From positions 106,803,590 through 106,867,589 of the forward strand of contig NC_092859.1 of assembly GCF_032062135.1 (NCBI RefSeq): 64,000 nt of DNA. The letters are read 5' to 3'. Below, piece after piece: positions 23,931 through 36,869 of this stretch (positions within the stretch are counted from its first letter, which is position 1; the number at the start of each line of letters is the position of its first letter). The translations under genes were made by a program, and so were the position numbers. The DNA is from Pyxicephalus adspersus (taxonomy: Eukaryota > Chordata > Amphibia > Anura > Pyxicephalidae). Under the pieces are notes generated by a model. That model ran no database searches. It saw only the letters and a list, made by a program, of their open reading frames with translations, and had not been told where the DNA came from.

Positions 23931-26900
23931 AGTAAGACACTTATGGTATCATGCTTTCATCGTCTAAAACACTGCACAATACTGCCTACCAGAGAGGAAG
24001 CAGTGATTAAGTGGCACCACCCTGCTCTCCCCAATAATGTATATGCAAGAAAGTTTTTTTTTCTTATCAATAATAAATTGTTGTCAACAGCAGGATTGCA
24101 ACAGGGCTAGTGTGACATGTGCTTTAAGTTTATGTTGTCGGTGTGACTGCCTTTACTCATACATCTGGTATCTGAAAGGGATAATTGCTGATTTGGTATG
24201 AGTATGTTTTTGTGTGCATTGCCATTTGTGACAAGTATGTGGCCAGATATACTAATGTCTAAACTATCTGAAAAATGATCTGAAACAAAGCACAAGACAT
24301 ATGATGAAATTTCCAATAATAATGTTAGGAAGTTCATGTTCCTTTGTGTAATATGTGAGATGTTGTTCGATATTGTGGTTGGTTTTTCTGTGCCCCCATA
24401 TGAAGTTTCCTTTACTCTTAAATTTATCTAAAAGACAGTAGTAACCTACATCATGCATAACATGAAGGACAGTAACACATGTCTAGTCCTTCAAAGCTAA
24501 TGATCGAGGATCATATGATCCCAGCTGGGAGTCAGCCATTTAACCAGTCATCAAAACATTATTCGTAACTCATATAAAGAGGAAAATGTTTACAATGTAA
24601 AGTTCAAATGTGATACCTAATTACCTCCTAATGCATAAACTTTAAAACACATTAAAGAATCATTAGACAAACACCCCACCTCTTATAGACTAATAACAAA
24701 CAATTCCACAGAACTAAGCTATATAAGACATCCCAGACTAATGCAGGAGACTCCCTGCACACACATTTCATCGCTTTGCAGCTGTTTAAATCCTCACTAC
24801 TTATGTAGCTTTAATGTTTTCATGTACAAAGTTCTTTTATTACACTCAATGCTTGGAAACTTTTATGGGAAAAATCATGCTATATGTAAAATGTACATTT
24901 CAAATGATATTAACCATTTTTTCTTACAACTGCAAAATAAACTTCCTAATACAAGATTTGTACATTGAAAATACCTGAAAATTTTTGTGTGGCAACAGTG
25001 ATAGAAAAAGTTGTAAAGTTTCCAAATCCTGATGATGCAGTTGAATAAAAAGCTTTTTATTATTACACTGTTTTTCATTAAATCTGACCTTTAGTGTTAA
25101 AGAACATTTCTGTGAAGTTGGCGGTGCAAAGAAATGTCAATTGTTTTCCATCATTTTGGGAACTCTATACCTTTGTTTACCAAGGCTTAAACTAGTAACA
25201 CTTAAAGGATGGGTAACTTTGCTGCATTAACATGTACAATCAACTGACCCAGCTGTTATGATCAATACCATATATATCATTTAACACAAAATGCTCATTA
25301 TGTATTAATGTTGACACCTAAAGTGGGGATAATTGCAGAATATAACATGTCCACAAATAGTAAATGCTTCCTTTTTTAATCTCTTGCCCTTTTGTTTGGA
25401 AAAGTGTACCTGGTGATCCTGTTGGCGTTTTTGTTATGGTTCCATTGCCTGTTTTCTGAATCAGTTATGCATGGCTGTGTTAAAATAATGAGGAGGGAGC
25501 TTTTTTGTTGAAGGATGTTCGAAGATTGCCATATACTTTATTCACTCCGGTGTTACTAGTGGTTGTAAAAACTGTGCATTACAATATTCACTGTGCTATA
25601 TTAATCATTCATTTGTACCATATTGTTCAGCAGGAAGAAGATTAAGCTGATGTATGCATATTGTAATCTACACTACTTACAGCTAAAGACCTATTGTACA
25701 AGGGAGCATGCAACGAAGGTGACATGTGGTGCCATACAAACAACTGAAGCAGTGAAGATCACCAGCACTATTAGTGTATGTTCCACACATTTATTGTGAA
25801 AACCAGTGTCATCCATCCCAGAAAAGCCATAGGTATTGAGCTACAAATTTCTAAAGAGAATGGTTATGGTGGTCACTTGGAGAGAACTCTAAATGGCCCT
25901 GTAGTGTTAGCTTTTGAGATTCGTATTGGTGGTCTTCACAACAAATGTGTGGATTAAGCTAGGGGATTTACAGCCATATCTCACACTATCTCATTTAGAG
26001 AATAGGATTTGCATCCATATTCCTGCATTACCTCTCTCTTACAATAACCTTGAATTTCCAGACCTTCGAAACTGTCTCATTTGTTTTCTGTTCCTGGAGA
26101 TCTGAACAGTAAGCTCCTATTCTCATACAAAGCTTGTCCCATTCTTTTTAGGGGCAGTTAGAATTGCAATCTGACTGTACAATTAACTTTAAAGATACAA
26201 AATCTATGCAATTTTTTAAAAATCAAACAGGTCCTTGCACTACATTGCTGTTAGTAAAACTATGGGATGTTAATAGATTAGAATAGATATTTATTTATTA
26301 ATTTGTTATTATTGGGGACGAGGATTTGGCCAATGTGTTTAGAATACCTGAAGCTGTGAACTTCACTAAAACATAAAGCAAAAATAAAATTTGATTATTG
26401 GGTTCTTCGAAATGTCCCCTGGAAGAAAATACAGGACTAAGACTAAAACCTACAGTTGCAGTTGCACACTGAGCAAACACTTATCTGAGCCCAATACAGG
26501 CTAGTGTACACAGCCATTTGAGTTTTCATTCTGAGATTTGTTTATGAAATAGTTTGGAAGAATATGAAATTCTTTTAAAGTTTGAATAGGGTATTAAGAA
26601 GCATTTGTTTATTGTTACATTTGCCATAGATTGGGTTGCTTACTATGTGCATAGGTAATATCTGATGTGAATGTATTACATCTGTATAATGCACACAGGT
26701 ATATTAATATTCAGATATAGTAACTCTAAAGGTCTAGATTTTATTTTACTATAACTTTTGGTGGTGAAAATATTTATATTTTTATTACAAATTTTAAGAC
26801 AGATATAATAGTAATGCAATACTTTCCATAGCTGTATATTTTTCCAGTCTACCTTGAGTTCTATGAATAGATTTAGGTGCAAATCCCTCCAAGTTTTCTG

Positions 26901-27933
26901 TGAGCCCACGTAGATTGATATAACGTGATGTTTATGCAGAAGTAGAGACTGGGCATGTTCATTCTTAACAAGCTCATAAAGTGTCATTAAACTACCCATG
27001 AAACCCTACAAAAACTTGTGTAGACTATTTGTTCAATACTCAGTGGGAACAAATGTGTTCTGTAATTATGCTAAGACCATCATAAAATACCATTCTCAAT
27101 GCTAGACTTTAAAGCCATCCATTTCCTTATATTTTCTTTTGCTTTAGGTCTTACTATAGTCATTGAATATGTGTTCACTGGTTTAAATAGACTTGTGCAA
27201 TGTAAACTAGAAAGAAAGTGCATTAAGAGACCAAAGCAAGACATCTAATTGGTTTCTTGGGGCAATTGTTCAACGTTTGTAGTAAACTTCTATGCAACAA
27301 TCAATATAAACATAGCCCCTTTGTGTGTTATTACTTCCAGCCCTCTGTGAGTTGAATTAGTGACAAAATAATGGAACAAAAACTGTTAAACCAACACATG
27401 TTGACTAGAATTTTCCTGGCATTCTGGGGAATCTACATGGAAAACTAGATTTTCTGTAAAACCATTCATTAAATTTTTTTATTTCATTAGTGGTGAGTGG
27501 TGCTAATAATTTATGTATCATGAGTCATATTTCAATACCCAGAGGATGAGTCAAATGACAGAGTTTACATAAGGCCATAATTGCATGAGGAGGACAAATT
27601 AATGGGTGGAGATGTAGATGACATTTGTATATCTTCCTCTAAACCACACTATTTTTAGCTTTGGAGACATTTTTCACTACTATACTAAAATTATCTTGGG
27701 AAACGACCAATGGAATCTCTCCCACAAGGTATTTCAAAGACAAGGCAATAAAATAAATATAAAAGAGCAGATGAGTTCTCGGAATAAACATTGTACATGG
27801 CAATCTAACATAGTATGGACAAAGTAAGACTGCTGGTTTTTAGTACTCAGGTAAAAGCATGTTATAAACAGGTGTCAGTCTTTAACTGCAAGACATTTAG
27901 TGATGGTTTCACTGCCAGTATTGATGCCAAAAG
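23931..27933. other. AT-rich non-coding stretch
   Basis: No gene, LINE, SINE or transposon end recognised over 4 kb. It contains an open frame of 107 codons on the minus strand (26676-26999) with no recognisable motif. Confidence 0.5.
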
Positions 27934-28225
27934 CAGTGTTTCTTGACCATGGTTCTGCCCCCAGGGTTCCTCTTGAATGTACTTGGGGTTCCTTAGGCAA
28001 TTAAAAGTTTGTTACTCTCACTTCAGTTTTACAGATACCAGTGATCGTTTTGGCTATGTATGAGGGTGACATTCTTCTCACTGGCCAGCAATGTAAAAAG
28101 CATGGTTCCAATTGACCACCATGCTTATGTACTGTGAGCTGTGGATAAATAATATAGCGAAGGATCCCTGAAGACCTAAAAGTTATTTCAAGGGTTCCCC
28201 ATGCTATAAATGTCGAGAAACACTG
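27934..28225. mobile_element. hAT-like MITE
   Basis: Inverted termini CAGTGTTTCTTGACCA (left) and GTCGAGAAACACTG (right) bound 292 bp. The inner sequence is arranged as a loose inverted repeat of GGGTTCC-type blocks (GGGGTTCCTTAGG near the left, AAGGGTTCCCC near the right). CAGTGTTTCTCAACC-like ends are typical of hAT elements, which normally make 8-bp duplications, but the 8 bases on each side (GCCAAAAG and GTCTATTT) do not match. The open frame on its minus strand is a by-product of the repeat. Confidence 0.75.
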
Positions 28226-28545
28226 GTCTATTTGAATAGCAGTGAAACTGTGAAACTGCATAACATTAATGTAACAAGGTGAAAATGGAAAACATGAGGC
28301 TGGACACATTATCCGTCATGTGAATAGCCTCTTTTCTAATCATGGAATTATTGCTGAATGCATTAAGCAGGCTGAACAGGTACATTTTTTGAACAAAGTA
28401 TAAATGCAGGCTGCTAAGTGGAGATCACTGTTTTAAATGGACACCACTAAAGCGGAAACCCGGACTGTATGTGGGGCAAGACATCAAACAATGGCTAAAC
28501 CTAGTGGAATTATGAGCAATGAAGGGCATGAGAGCTCTTACTGTA

Positions 28546-28546
<1 letters not shown>

Positions 28547-28590
<44 letters not shown>
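28547..28590. repeat. (TA)n(CA)n compound microsatellite
   Basis: About eighteen TA units pass directly into four CA units. Confidence 0.9.
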
Positions 28591-28621
28591 ACAGGATGTT
28601 AATATGAAAAACTATACAAAT

Positions 28622-28634
28622 GGGGGGGGGGGGG
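28622..28634. repeat. Poly-G tract
   Basis: Thirteen consecutive G on the plus strand, a likely site of length variation or sequencing error. Confidence 0.85.
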
Positions 28635-30580
28635 TTCTATTGCAGGCCACCAAAGCCCAGCTACAGCATGTAGCCTTATTCAGAATGACAGTGGGTTGTC
28701 TAGTGCCCTGCATTTTGTTAGTTTCAGCACCCGACACATAAATAACACACCTGTTGGGCAGAGTAACAAAGAGAGACCTATGTGGTCTCTAGTGGAAAAG
28801 GGACCTATGCATAGCATTGAGGTGAAAATTGGGTGACAATGTGTGATTGTATACCGTTATAGTGATCTACTTCTGTACTGGGGAGACCACTATCTTAGTC
28901 TCCCTGCTTTCCATACCACAATTGCATCCATACTAACACTCCCACCTCTTCTATAACAGACACTACCATTGACCATATTTAAACACTTTATACAATGTCA
29001 CTTCCAGCACTAAATTTTGGGCTACTACTAATGACACTGACAACAATAAAAAGGTAATGTATAATATTGCTTCTTCTGCTCTGACCACCATATCCAATAC
29101 ATCTTGGATGGCCATGTCTGTAGTAGCATTTGTCCCTGTGTGAAGCCTGGATAAAAGTATTTTTAAAGCACATGCAACCTTCCTTTTGTGGTTACAAAAA
29201 AAAAAATTCTTGTTTTAGCCATCCTCCATGTAAAATGTTGATACAAATTTTGCATTTGCACCCTTTAAACTGGACAGCATTGTTATAAAGAATGAAGCAT
29301 TTGTATTGAATCTTTTGTGGCAAATCTTTGGAATATATTGTTATAGAAGAAAGTATTAGCCTTTTCCCTAAAGATAAACACATACGTAACAATAATATAT
29401 GTGCTACATCAGTTTTATAAGTAATGACTACAACTGGCAAATCAATAGGCACATATTGGAAATCAATATCTGTTCTAACCCCCAACTACTAACTAAATTA
29501 ACTAAAAAACCTAAAGAAATGCAAATCAAAAGAAATACAAGAGCAAGAAACCTATTTTTACTCAGTAGTTAATAAAGAACTTTTTTTCTGTTTTGAATAA
29601 ATGTTATAACTATGTGTTTGTTGTTGTTTACTTAATGAAACACCCAACTTGTTGAAATAAATTGAATGCAGACAGACTGTCAAAATAACAGTGTGATATG
29701 TTGCTGAAAGATTTGACAAACAAAGCAGAAAAACATTTTTGAAAACAAAGCCCCTAAGTGTGCTCACTATTTGCCGTCATGTCAGTCTGCAGAATTGTTT
29801 TAGTCTCCGGAGAGGCTAATTATTTGTGGCAGGAGCTATCTAGTTTAGAGAGTTCTTCAAACCTTACCGTAGGCTTATTGAGTGGCAGATCTTGCTTACT
29901 GGAGGAATTTATCAGATGTAGTCAACACACAGGTAAAAAGCATGCAATAGTCTAAAGTGAGGTATGCTAGGTATGCACTTTGATAATAAAAAGGAATTAA
30001 AATACCTAAAAAAATAATTTAGGTTTGTTAAAACAAAAGTGGCAATGACTGTACTCTTTATTTAAATTATTTGAGAATTGCGGTTTTACTAATAGCCAAC
30101 ATCATTAAACAGTTAAAGGTATTCTGGTATTGACCTCTGTTGAATTACTTTAAAATGTACCCACATTTCATACCTAGGAAAAATGTACAGACTTCTGTTT
30201 ATAGAAAAAAGGTCAACAATTGGCAGACTACATATTCTTCTCACTACAGCCATGTTTAAAGATGAATACATTACTTCAGGAAAAGCTATATTTGTTTTAG
30301 GTTACTCATAATTACTTAATATGTATATATTTTAACATATGTGGGTTGATTTACTAAAGATATAATATGATAACTAAGCCCAGTGATGTGCAAAAGTAAA
30401 GTTCATTCTGAAGTAAAACCAAGTGAATAATTATACATATCCAATCTATTTTGGACTTTAAACGTCGCCTCTTTATCAAGAAATCTAAAAAAAAATAGTT
30501 TAGACTTACAAAATTATTTTGTATATATGGCGATAAAGCATAGTACAATGTGGGTAAAAGTAACAAATATACATATATTA

Positions 30581-30886
30581 GCATCATGGTGGTTCAGAGG
30601 TTAGCTCTCTGGCCTTTGTAGCGCTAGGTCCCAGGTTTGAATCTCAGCCAGGGCACTATCTGCATGGAGTTTGCAGAATTCTCCCTGTGATTGTGTGGGT
30701 TTCCTCTCACATTCCAAAAACATGAAGTTAGTTCTCTAACCGACCTTTAGATTGTACTAAAGACATATGACCATGGTAGGGATAATAGATTGTGAGCCCC
30801 TTTGAGGGACAGCTGGTAACATTACTATGGACTTCGTAAAGCGCTGAATAATATGTTGGCGTTATATAAATACTGTGTATAAATAC
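30581..30886 (+). mobile_element. tRNA-headed SINE with L2-like tail (copy 2, most complete)
   Basis: The head has a Pol III A-box-like TGGTTCAGAGG (about 30590-30600) and a B-box-like GGTTTGAATCT (30634-30644), consistent with a tRNA-derived promoter. A central body (TGGAGTTTGCAGAATTCTCC) and a 3' region (AGATTGTGAGCCCCTTTGAG, then AATATGTTGGCGTTATATAA) follow. The 3' region matches the L2 LINE end at 32.5 kb. Such SINEs are transcribed by Pol III and copied by a partner LINE; this copy looks complete but diverged. Confidence 0.8.
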
Positions 30887-31639
30887 CAATATATATACAG
30901 ATGATGTTAGATTGGCATCAAATGTATTATAATTCAAAATAGCAAAAGTATTTGATTTATTAAAAATATAATTTATCATGAAAAAAAAAGAAATTTTATT
31001 TCTGGAACGCATAGCCATGTCTTCACATTCCTGTAAATCATTTAGTTCTCATCTAGAGAAGAATAAAATTAAATTTTGTCCTGTGCTTATTTTGCCCAAA
31101 TCTATTCTCCATAGACTCCCCTGCAATGTATTTCCCAAACCTCCCATCACAGTGCATCGCTAACCCAGTTCATTCATGAAAAAGTCTCCTCCATGCTCAC
31201 ACTGTCTACACACAATGGTGCTTTGTTGTTTTCAATTCACATCTTGGCTGCAACACTGATTGACACTTTAACCAGCAGCTGATGAACACTGAGCTTTAAT
31301 CCAACGGTCTGTGTAAGGTAGCGTTGCAACAGCTCATTTTTTTCTTACTTTTTTAAACTGCCATTTTGCTTAATCAAACAAAACTATTTTTGTTAGTGCT
31401 CCTTAGTGCCATAATCACAGATAATTTTATAGTTTCAAATATTCCCATCAATGGACAAGTCACACCATTTGCACATTCCTTTTCTGGCTTTTTCTTTAAG
31501 GTAGAGTTGCAGTATGTGAGACCTTGGGTCAAATGTCAAAACCGTATTAGACACAATTATGTAGTCTTTACCTATAGACACTGGTTAGCATTAGGATGCT
31601 ATTTGCACCATCCCAGCACACACTTACCCCCGTGACTTA
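30887..31639. other. Non-coding spacer
   Basis: No gene or repeat recognised between the SINE and the purine-rich repeat. Confidence 0.5.
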
Positions 31640-32230
31640 AATATGCAAAGAATCACCTCTGGGACAAGGAATGGCAGATGACCAAATAGCCCACAAGGCA
31701 GAAAGGTTGACAACAAGGCCAATAGTTAAATCAAAATCATTAAATGAGAGCAGGTCAGAAAGCAGAGCTATGGGTCATACATAGAAAAACAATAAGCCAG
31801 GCAAAGTATCCAAAGGGCAGAGAAAGCTTGAGATCACAATACAAGCAGAGGTCTGTCCAGGTGGCAGAGCGTCAGAGGGTCATTCAAGAAAAGACTGACA
31901 ACAAGTTCTAAACAGTAATGCACCTACAGCAGGACAAGAACTCAGCACATGAACGTTTGAGTCAGTAATATATCACTCAGCAGATAAGGTTTGTGGACAC
32001 TTATACTTCCCTGTGTCCAGTGGCAGAAATAGCAGACAGAAGCAAGGTAAAGACAGCTACTTGCTTGTGGACCATAGGCTCCAAACATCAGAAGCGAGCA
32101 GATCCCCTTCATGGTGCGTCCCCAGCTGAGACCAGCAGTTAACATAGCTTTGACCAAGACTATAAAGTACATGCGCACCATGTTATGGGAAGCACAAGAA
32201 ACCAGAGTGGCCACCCATGTAAGTTAATAG
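31640..32230. repeat. Unassigned A/G-rich repeat-like segment (type D)
   Basis: The segment is made of loosely repeating CAAGCAGAGGTC/CAGAGCGTCAGAGGGTC-like blocks with almost no open reading. A similar style appears on the minus strand of 36870-37400 (CAAGCAGAGTCAGGGTC). It resembles the non-coding or LTR portions of amphibian Gypsy-type elements, but I see no LTR ends, primer site or polyprotein. Confidence 0.3.
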
Positions 32231-32526
32231 ATGCCACCACTACATTGTAAAGAGTGGTAAGTACTGAAACAATGATTTTATCCTTCTATTTACCAATTTC
32301 ATTTTCTTTACCATGCAAGTTGGTACATGGGATTTTGTACCATGAAATTGCTTTTTTATGTAAACCCCAGGCAAGCAGAGATACATATATTAGAACTGTA
32401 TTACCTTCTTAACAATTAGTATTTCTTTGTATCCAATATGAAAACAAAACAGTTTTCCCAAATATCACTGTGGCGCTGTCATGTTACACATGCATGGTTT
32501 GCTTTTCATTATGTGTGTCCCTTCTT
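32231..32526. other. Non-coding spacer
   Basis: No gene or repeat recognised; it adjoins the (ATT)n tail of the L2 LINE. Confidence 0.5.
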
Positions 32527-33877
32527 TATTATTATTATTATTATTATTATTAAACAGGATTTATATAGCGCCAACATATTACGCAGCGCTGTACATTAAG
32601 TAGGGATTGCAAATGACAGACTAATACAGACAGTGATACAGGAGGAGAGGACCCTGCCCCGAAGAGCTTACAATCTAGTAGGTGGGGGAATTTCACACAC
32701 AAAAGGATGGGAGATATGTAGTGTGGGAAGTAGTGATGGTTTCAAATGACAGAAGAAGCCGGGTAGGCAAGTTTGAAAAAATGGGTTTTGAGTGCTCTTT
32801 TAAATGAGCAGAAAGTAGGAGCAAGCCGAATAGGACGAGGAAGACCATTCCAGAGAGTTGGAGCAGCTCTAGAGAAGTCTTGTATCCGTGCATGTGATGA
32901 GGTTATGAGTGAGGAAGTCAGTAGTATGTCATTGGAGGAGCGGAGAGAGCGGCAGGGGGAGTATTTTTTAACCATGTCAGAGATGTAAGTGGGACAATAA
33001 CTGTGTAGGGATTTGAAGGCAAAGCACAGGAGCTTAAATTTGATTCTAAGGTGAAAAGGAAGCCAATGGAGAGAACTACAAAGAGATGTAGCGGAAGAGG
33101 AGCGGAGGGAAGGATGGATGAGTCTGGCTGCAGCATTCATAATAGATTGTAGAGGAGAGAGTCGGGTTAGTGGAATACCAGCGAGAAGGATGTTACAGTA
33201 GTCCAGACGAGAAATGATAAGGGCGTGTACAAGGATTTTGGTGGTCTCAGGGGACAGGTAGGGGCGGATTTTGGAGATGTTGCGTAGGTGAAAGTGACAG
33301 GACCTGGAAATGTTCTGAATATGGGGGGTGAATGAGAGGGCCGAGTCAAAGGTGACACCAAGACAACGTGCCTGAGGGGAGGGCCGAATAACAGTGTTGT
33401 TAACAGTTAGATGTATGTCAGGGGGAGATTTAGATTTTGAGGGGGGGATGATGAGGAGTTCTGTTTTATCCAGGTTGAGTTTCAGGAATCGGTCAGACAT
33501 CCATGATGAGATGGCTGACAGGCAGCATGAGACCTTATCCAGGACTGAGGGAGACAGGTCAAGGTGGACAGATAAATTTGGGTGTCATCAGCATACAGGT
33601 GGTACTTTAAGCCAAAGGAGGATATGAGACTACCGAGAGAGGAGGTGTACAGAGAAAAGAGAACCGGTCCAAGGACTGACCCTTGGGGAACACCAACAGA
33701 GAGGAGAGTGGGTGAGGAGGAGTTACCATTGAAAGAAACTTGAAAGGAGCGGTCAGATAGATACGAAGCAAACCAAGAGAGAGCAGTGTCACTGATACCA
33801 ATGGAGGGCATGATTTGTATTAGAAGGGGATGATCAACAGTGTCAAAAGCAGAGGAAAGATCAAGGAGAAGGAGCAG
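32527..33877 (-). mobile_element. L2-clade LINE, 5'-truncated
   Basis: Read on the minus strand, the element runs from the reverse transcriptase core to a 3' untranslated region and ends in an (ATT)n/(TAA)n microsatellite (32527-32552). The 3' region contains AGATTGTAAGCTCTTCGGGG and later AATATGTTGGCGCTATATAA. The first is close to the conserved end of vertebrate L2 elements, which supports the clade. The break near 33877 is typical incomplete reverse transcription. Related pieces are at 45234-45793 and 59020-59110. Confidence 0.88.
32742..33877 (-). pseudogene. L2 reverse transcriptase, C-terminal part
   Basis: The ORF2-type protein copies the LINE RNA at the insertion site. Motif A is visible as [11 protein letters not shown] (33830-33862) and holds a catalytic Asp. 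The stretch [17 protein letters not shown] and motif C YADDTQIY (33572-33595), with the Asp pair, follow. Then come [49 protein letters not shown] and the C-terminus NGLPRPIRL...FKLAYPASSVI, as in L2/CR1-type proteins. One frameshift lies between motif C and the [12 protein letters not shown] segment (about 33545-33570). The endonuclease and ORF1 are missing by 5' truncation, so it cannot work. Apart from the frameshift the reading is open for about 370 codons, so this copy is younger than the 45-kb one. Confidence 0.9.
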
Positions 33878-34207
33878 GGAAAAGTTGCCTTGAAAAGTTC
33901 CCTTCTCTCTTCCCCTAGCTTCTGCTCAGTCTCTTGTCTCCTCCCCTCTTCTTCATTCTGTCATTTACTCTCATCTCAGCTGCATGCTACTGTTAACTAC
34001 CACAGCATGATTTTTTGACCTATCCATCTGTTCATCGGTGTATGATCTGCACAGTTTGGAATAAACTTCTTCAAGATCTACAAGGTGTCCTTTGGATTGA
34101 GTCACTGTCAGCCAATTCACCTAAGACTGCAGTTATAGCCATCTCATCACAACTGTAAGTTTTCAGAGATCACACTGTAAGTGCTTAGACTGGAGAGGCA
34201 GAACAGG
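33878..34207. other. Pyrimidine-rich spacer between L2 and mariner
   Basis: CT-rich to about 33980, with AATAAACTTCTTCAAG near 34060. It may be the end of another retroelement, but no motif proves it. Confidence 0.35.
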
Positions 34208-34754
34208 CGCCATTTTTTTGACTGTTCCTTGGTTTCAGGATCATAGATGTAGAGACAGGTTTCATCCTCAGTCACTAACCTAGCCAAAAAGTCCTGTGCA
34301 GCTTCAAAATGGGCCAAATGACTTTGGATGCTTTAACTCGTTCCTTCTTCTGATCACTGTTCAAACATTTTGGCACCCACTTCGCTGAAAGCTTGCGCGT
34401 GTCAGGGATAGTGGTGATAACAAACCCAACACGCTCCCCTGAGATGTCAAGTATCTGGGCTATTTTTTTTGCGAATATTCGCCGGTCTCCAATAATCAGT
34501 CCATGGACAGCATCGCAGGTTGTTGGGTCAGTTGAGGTTGGGTAGCGCCCACTGTGGGGCTTATCTTCAATGGTGAAATGCCCAGTCTTGAAGCGAGATA
34601 TCCAGGTTTTGACAGTGCTGTAGGAAGGACACATCTCCCCCAGTGTTTGTGACATCTCAGTGTGAATGTCATTTGCTGACTTTCCCTGGGGAAACAAAAA
34701 CTTAATGACGGCCCGTAACTCCAACGACGTGAAACTTGCTTGTGCCTCTGCCAT
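34208..34754 (-). pseudogene. Mariner transposase, N-terminal half
   Basis: The ATG at 34754 opens a reading of about 150 codons with the DNA-binding half: FTSLELRAVIKFLFPQGKSA, YSTVKTWISRFKTGHFTIED and HSGRYPTST, then ISGERVGFVITTIPDTRKLS. A 1-bp loss near 34318 (AAAATGGGCCAAATGAC against GGCCAAAACGGC in copy 1) shifts the frame before the first catalytic motif, which is otherwise intact as TEDET (Asp codon 34264-34266). The sequence ends before the second and third catalytic residues. This copy keeps about 35 bp, coding for SGRYPTSTDP, that copy 1 lost, so the two document each other's lesions. Confidence 0.9.
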
Positions 34755-34913
34755 CACAGCTTCTCACTAAAAGAAAGAACAGTTTTAGGAATCGCAAAGA
34801 CCTGATATTTGCACAGTTACATACTAAGATATTTGGCTGTCATATGCCCCCACACTCATTTTTCTATTTCATCTAAAAGGGGGCAAAGCCAGGAACTTCT
34901 CAGCACCCTCTCG
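34208..34913 (-). mobile_element. Mariner fragment, second copy
   Basis: The right terminus AGGAACTTCTCAGCACCC...TCG is followed by TA (34914-34915) and matches the mariner at 4984-6245. The other half of the element, including the opposite terminus, is absent: homology begins abruptly around CCATTTTTTTGACTGTTCC. The copy cannot be excised with one end only. Confidence 0.9.
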
Positions 34914-36869
34914 TACTGTTTATCTATAATAAAGCTCATCTTTAATCTTCGTAAAGACGTCTAAGAGCTGTAATTAGCCAAATACATAAAAAACAGCACA
35001 CTGGCTTCCTGTTCCTTTGCACTTTATCATCCTGTTTCAACCTATATTAAGGTATTTACACTTATATTAAGTGTAGCATTCTACAGCAGCTCACATTTAT
35101 ATAGTTCTCACTATATGGCCTCATGCAGTAGTTAGGGAGTACATTAAAATATTAGTAATCTAAACAACGGATAAAAAAAAAGAATCACATATGTGCATAA
35201 ATAAACAGACAGAACCTATTTTACTTGTGCACTGGTAATAATATAATATTTATATATACAGAGAAACAGTATTTATTTAAATTATAGTTGCAATTTAAAA
35301 TGAGGGAAAACATCAAAGTGGTATCTGGAAAACATAATTGTGCCACATATCCAAATGTATATAGTTTATGAATATAATATTCCTTTTTTCTTTACATCAT
35401 TTTAGAGATTGATGAATAATACTCTAGAATGCCACTTTTCCTCTTTGTTCTGTATGAAAGTTTGCAGGTTGTACATTAGACTGACTTCCTGTATGTGTGT
35501 TCATTTGTTATTTATACAGTAGGATAACATCTGAAGGATGTTATTATTTCAGCAGCATTCTTAATAGCTGCACTTTAACATATTTAATTACTTCCTGGTT
35601 TTGTTAACTGCACATACTTATATTTTCAGTTAAAGGTTTAGTACTTAATGGATATGAGTTATAAATTATTTTTTGAAATACAGTTACTTCATTCCAATAA
35701 CAAAAAACGCATTTAAAAGTCTAATGTTTTGTTATTATGAGATGGGGTGTAAATATACCAGTTTATTTTTATAATGCCATCCTATTTACCAGAAATATAC
35801 TGATTTGTCAAATGCAATAGCATCATCTTTAGTAAACCTTATTATTATTATTCCTATTTTATGCTTGCAATTACACCCCTAACTAGTGCCAATTGGATCT
35901 CTGGCAAGTAACCCACATTCCAACTCTTAGGTGGCCATAACTACCTGGTGAAATCCATTTCATATCTTCATATTAAGTTACACTGTACTGTTCATCACAA
36001 GCAGATTGGGCCTATGGTGGATAACACCTGCTCCCTTAGATATTAGTTACCTAAGAAGAAAGTAGTATAAAAGTCCATAAGTTGGTAATGGCTTATTAAT
36101 AAATTCTAGATTGCACTTGTATCTTTATTTCATACATCCCTAAACCTGTTATAACTCCTATAAGTATTTGTTGGATTGTTGAAATCTTCCAGTGTTCAAG
36201 TCGATTTAATAAAGTTCCTTTATTGCAATCCATCTAGAAAACAAACAGAACATATCTGCAGGCAGACAATGTTAGATTAGTTATAGTGTAAAGATAGCAC
36301 TTCAAAGCAAGGGTGCTTATCACTTTTCAGCTACTAAGCAATTATGCTGTCCACGATTTTATATGATAGATTTTATCCCAGCTAGCTGGAAACAGTGCAA
36401 AAGTATGTATTGCTTTTAGCAATGACATATGTTTTAATGAAATTGTTATATAATATTGTTCACTAAACTTTTTCATTTGCTTTTGATACAAAACATTAAA
36501 AACACTTGAAAAACTTTTCTAAAGGTAACAGTAATATTTCCTAGTTTAGCTCAGTCATACTATAATAAACATATGCTGTTGATTAAAACCTATAGTCCTT
36601 TTTTATGTGCATAAATTGTCCATTTCAAGATGATTTAAATTGGAACTAAAGCTCCATGTTAGGAAATGCTTATCGGGCCAGCAATCCCATGCTGTGTGCC
36701 ACTGCAGTATCCCACACAGCCTATTTTGCCCACCAATGTCACTTGCAGCAGCAAAGAGTATAGAGAAATAGCAGCAGCGCCTGCTTCCCTTTAGTCTGTC
36801 AGCCTGATGTATTTTATGGCATCCCCAGCATCCATTGTTAGGCTGTGCACAGCTGAAGGGGATTTTGGA
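34914..36869. other. AT-rich non-coding stretch
   Basis: No gene recognised. Near 36637 TTTAAATTGGAACTAAAGCT resembles the terminus of MITE family B, and a GC-richer block continues to about 36850; no opposite end could be placed. Confidence 0.5.

Larger units (their letters stand above)
28226..30580. other. Non-coding stretch with simple repeats
   Basis: It holds a (TA)n-(CA)n microsatellite (28547-28590) and a 13-base G run (28622-28634). No gene or transposon recognised. Confidence 0.55.

Noticed and set aside
28001..28309. 102-codon open frame on the minus strand
   Set aside because: It overlaps the hAT-like MITE and has no protein motif.
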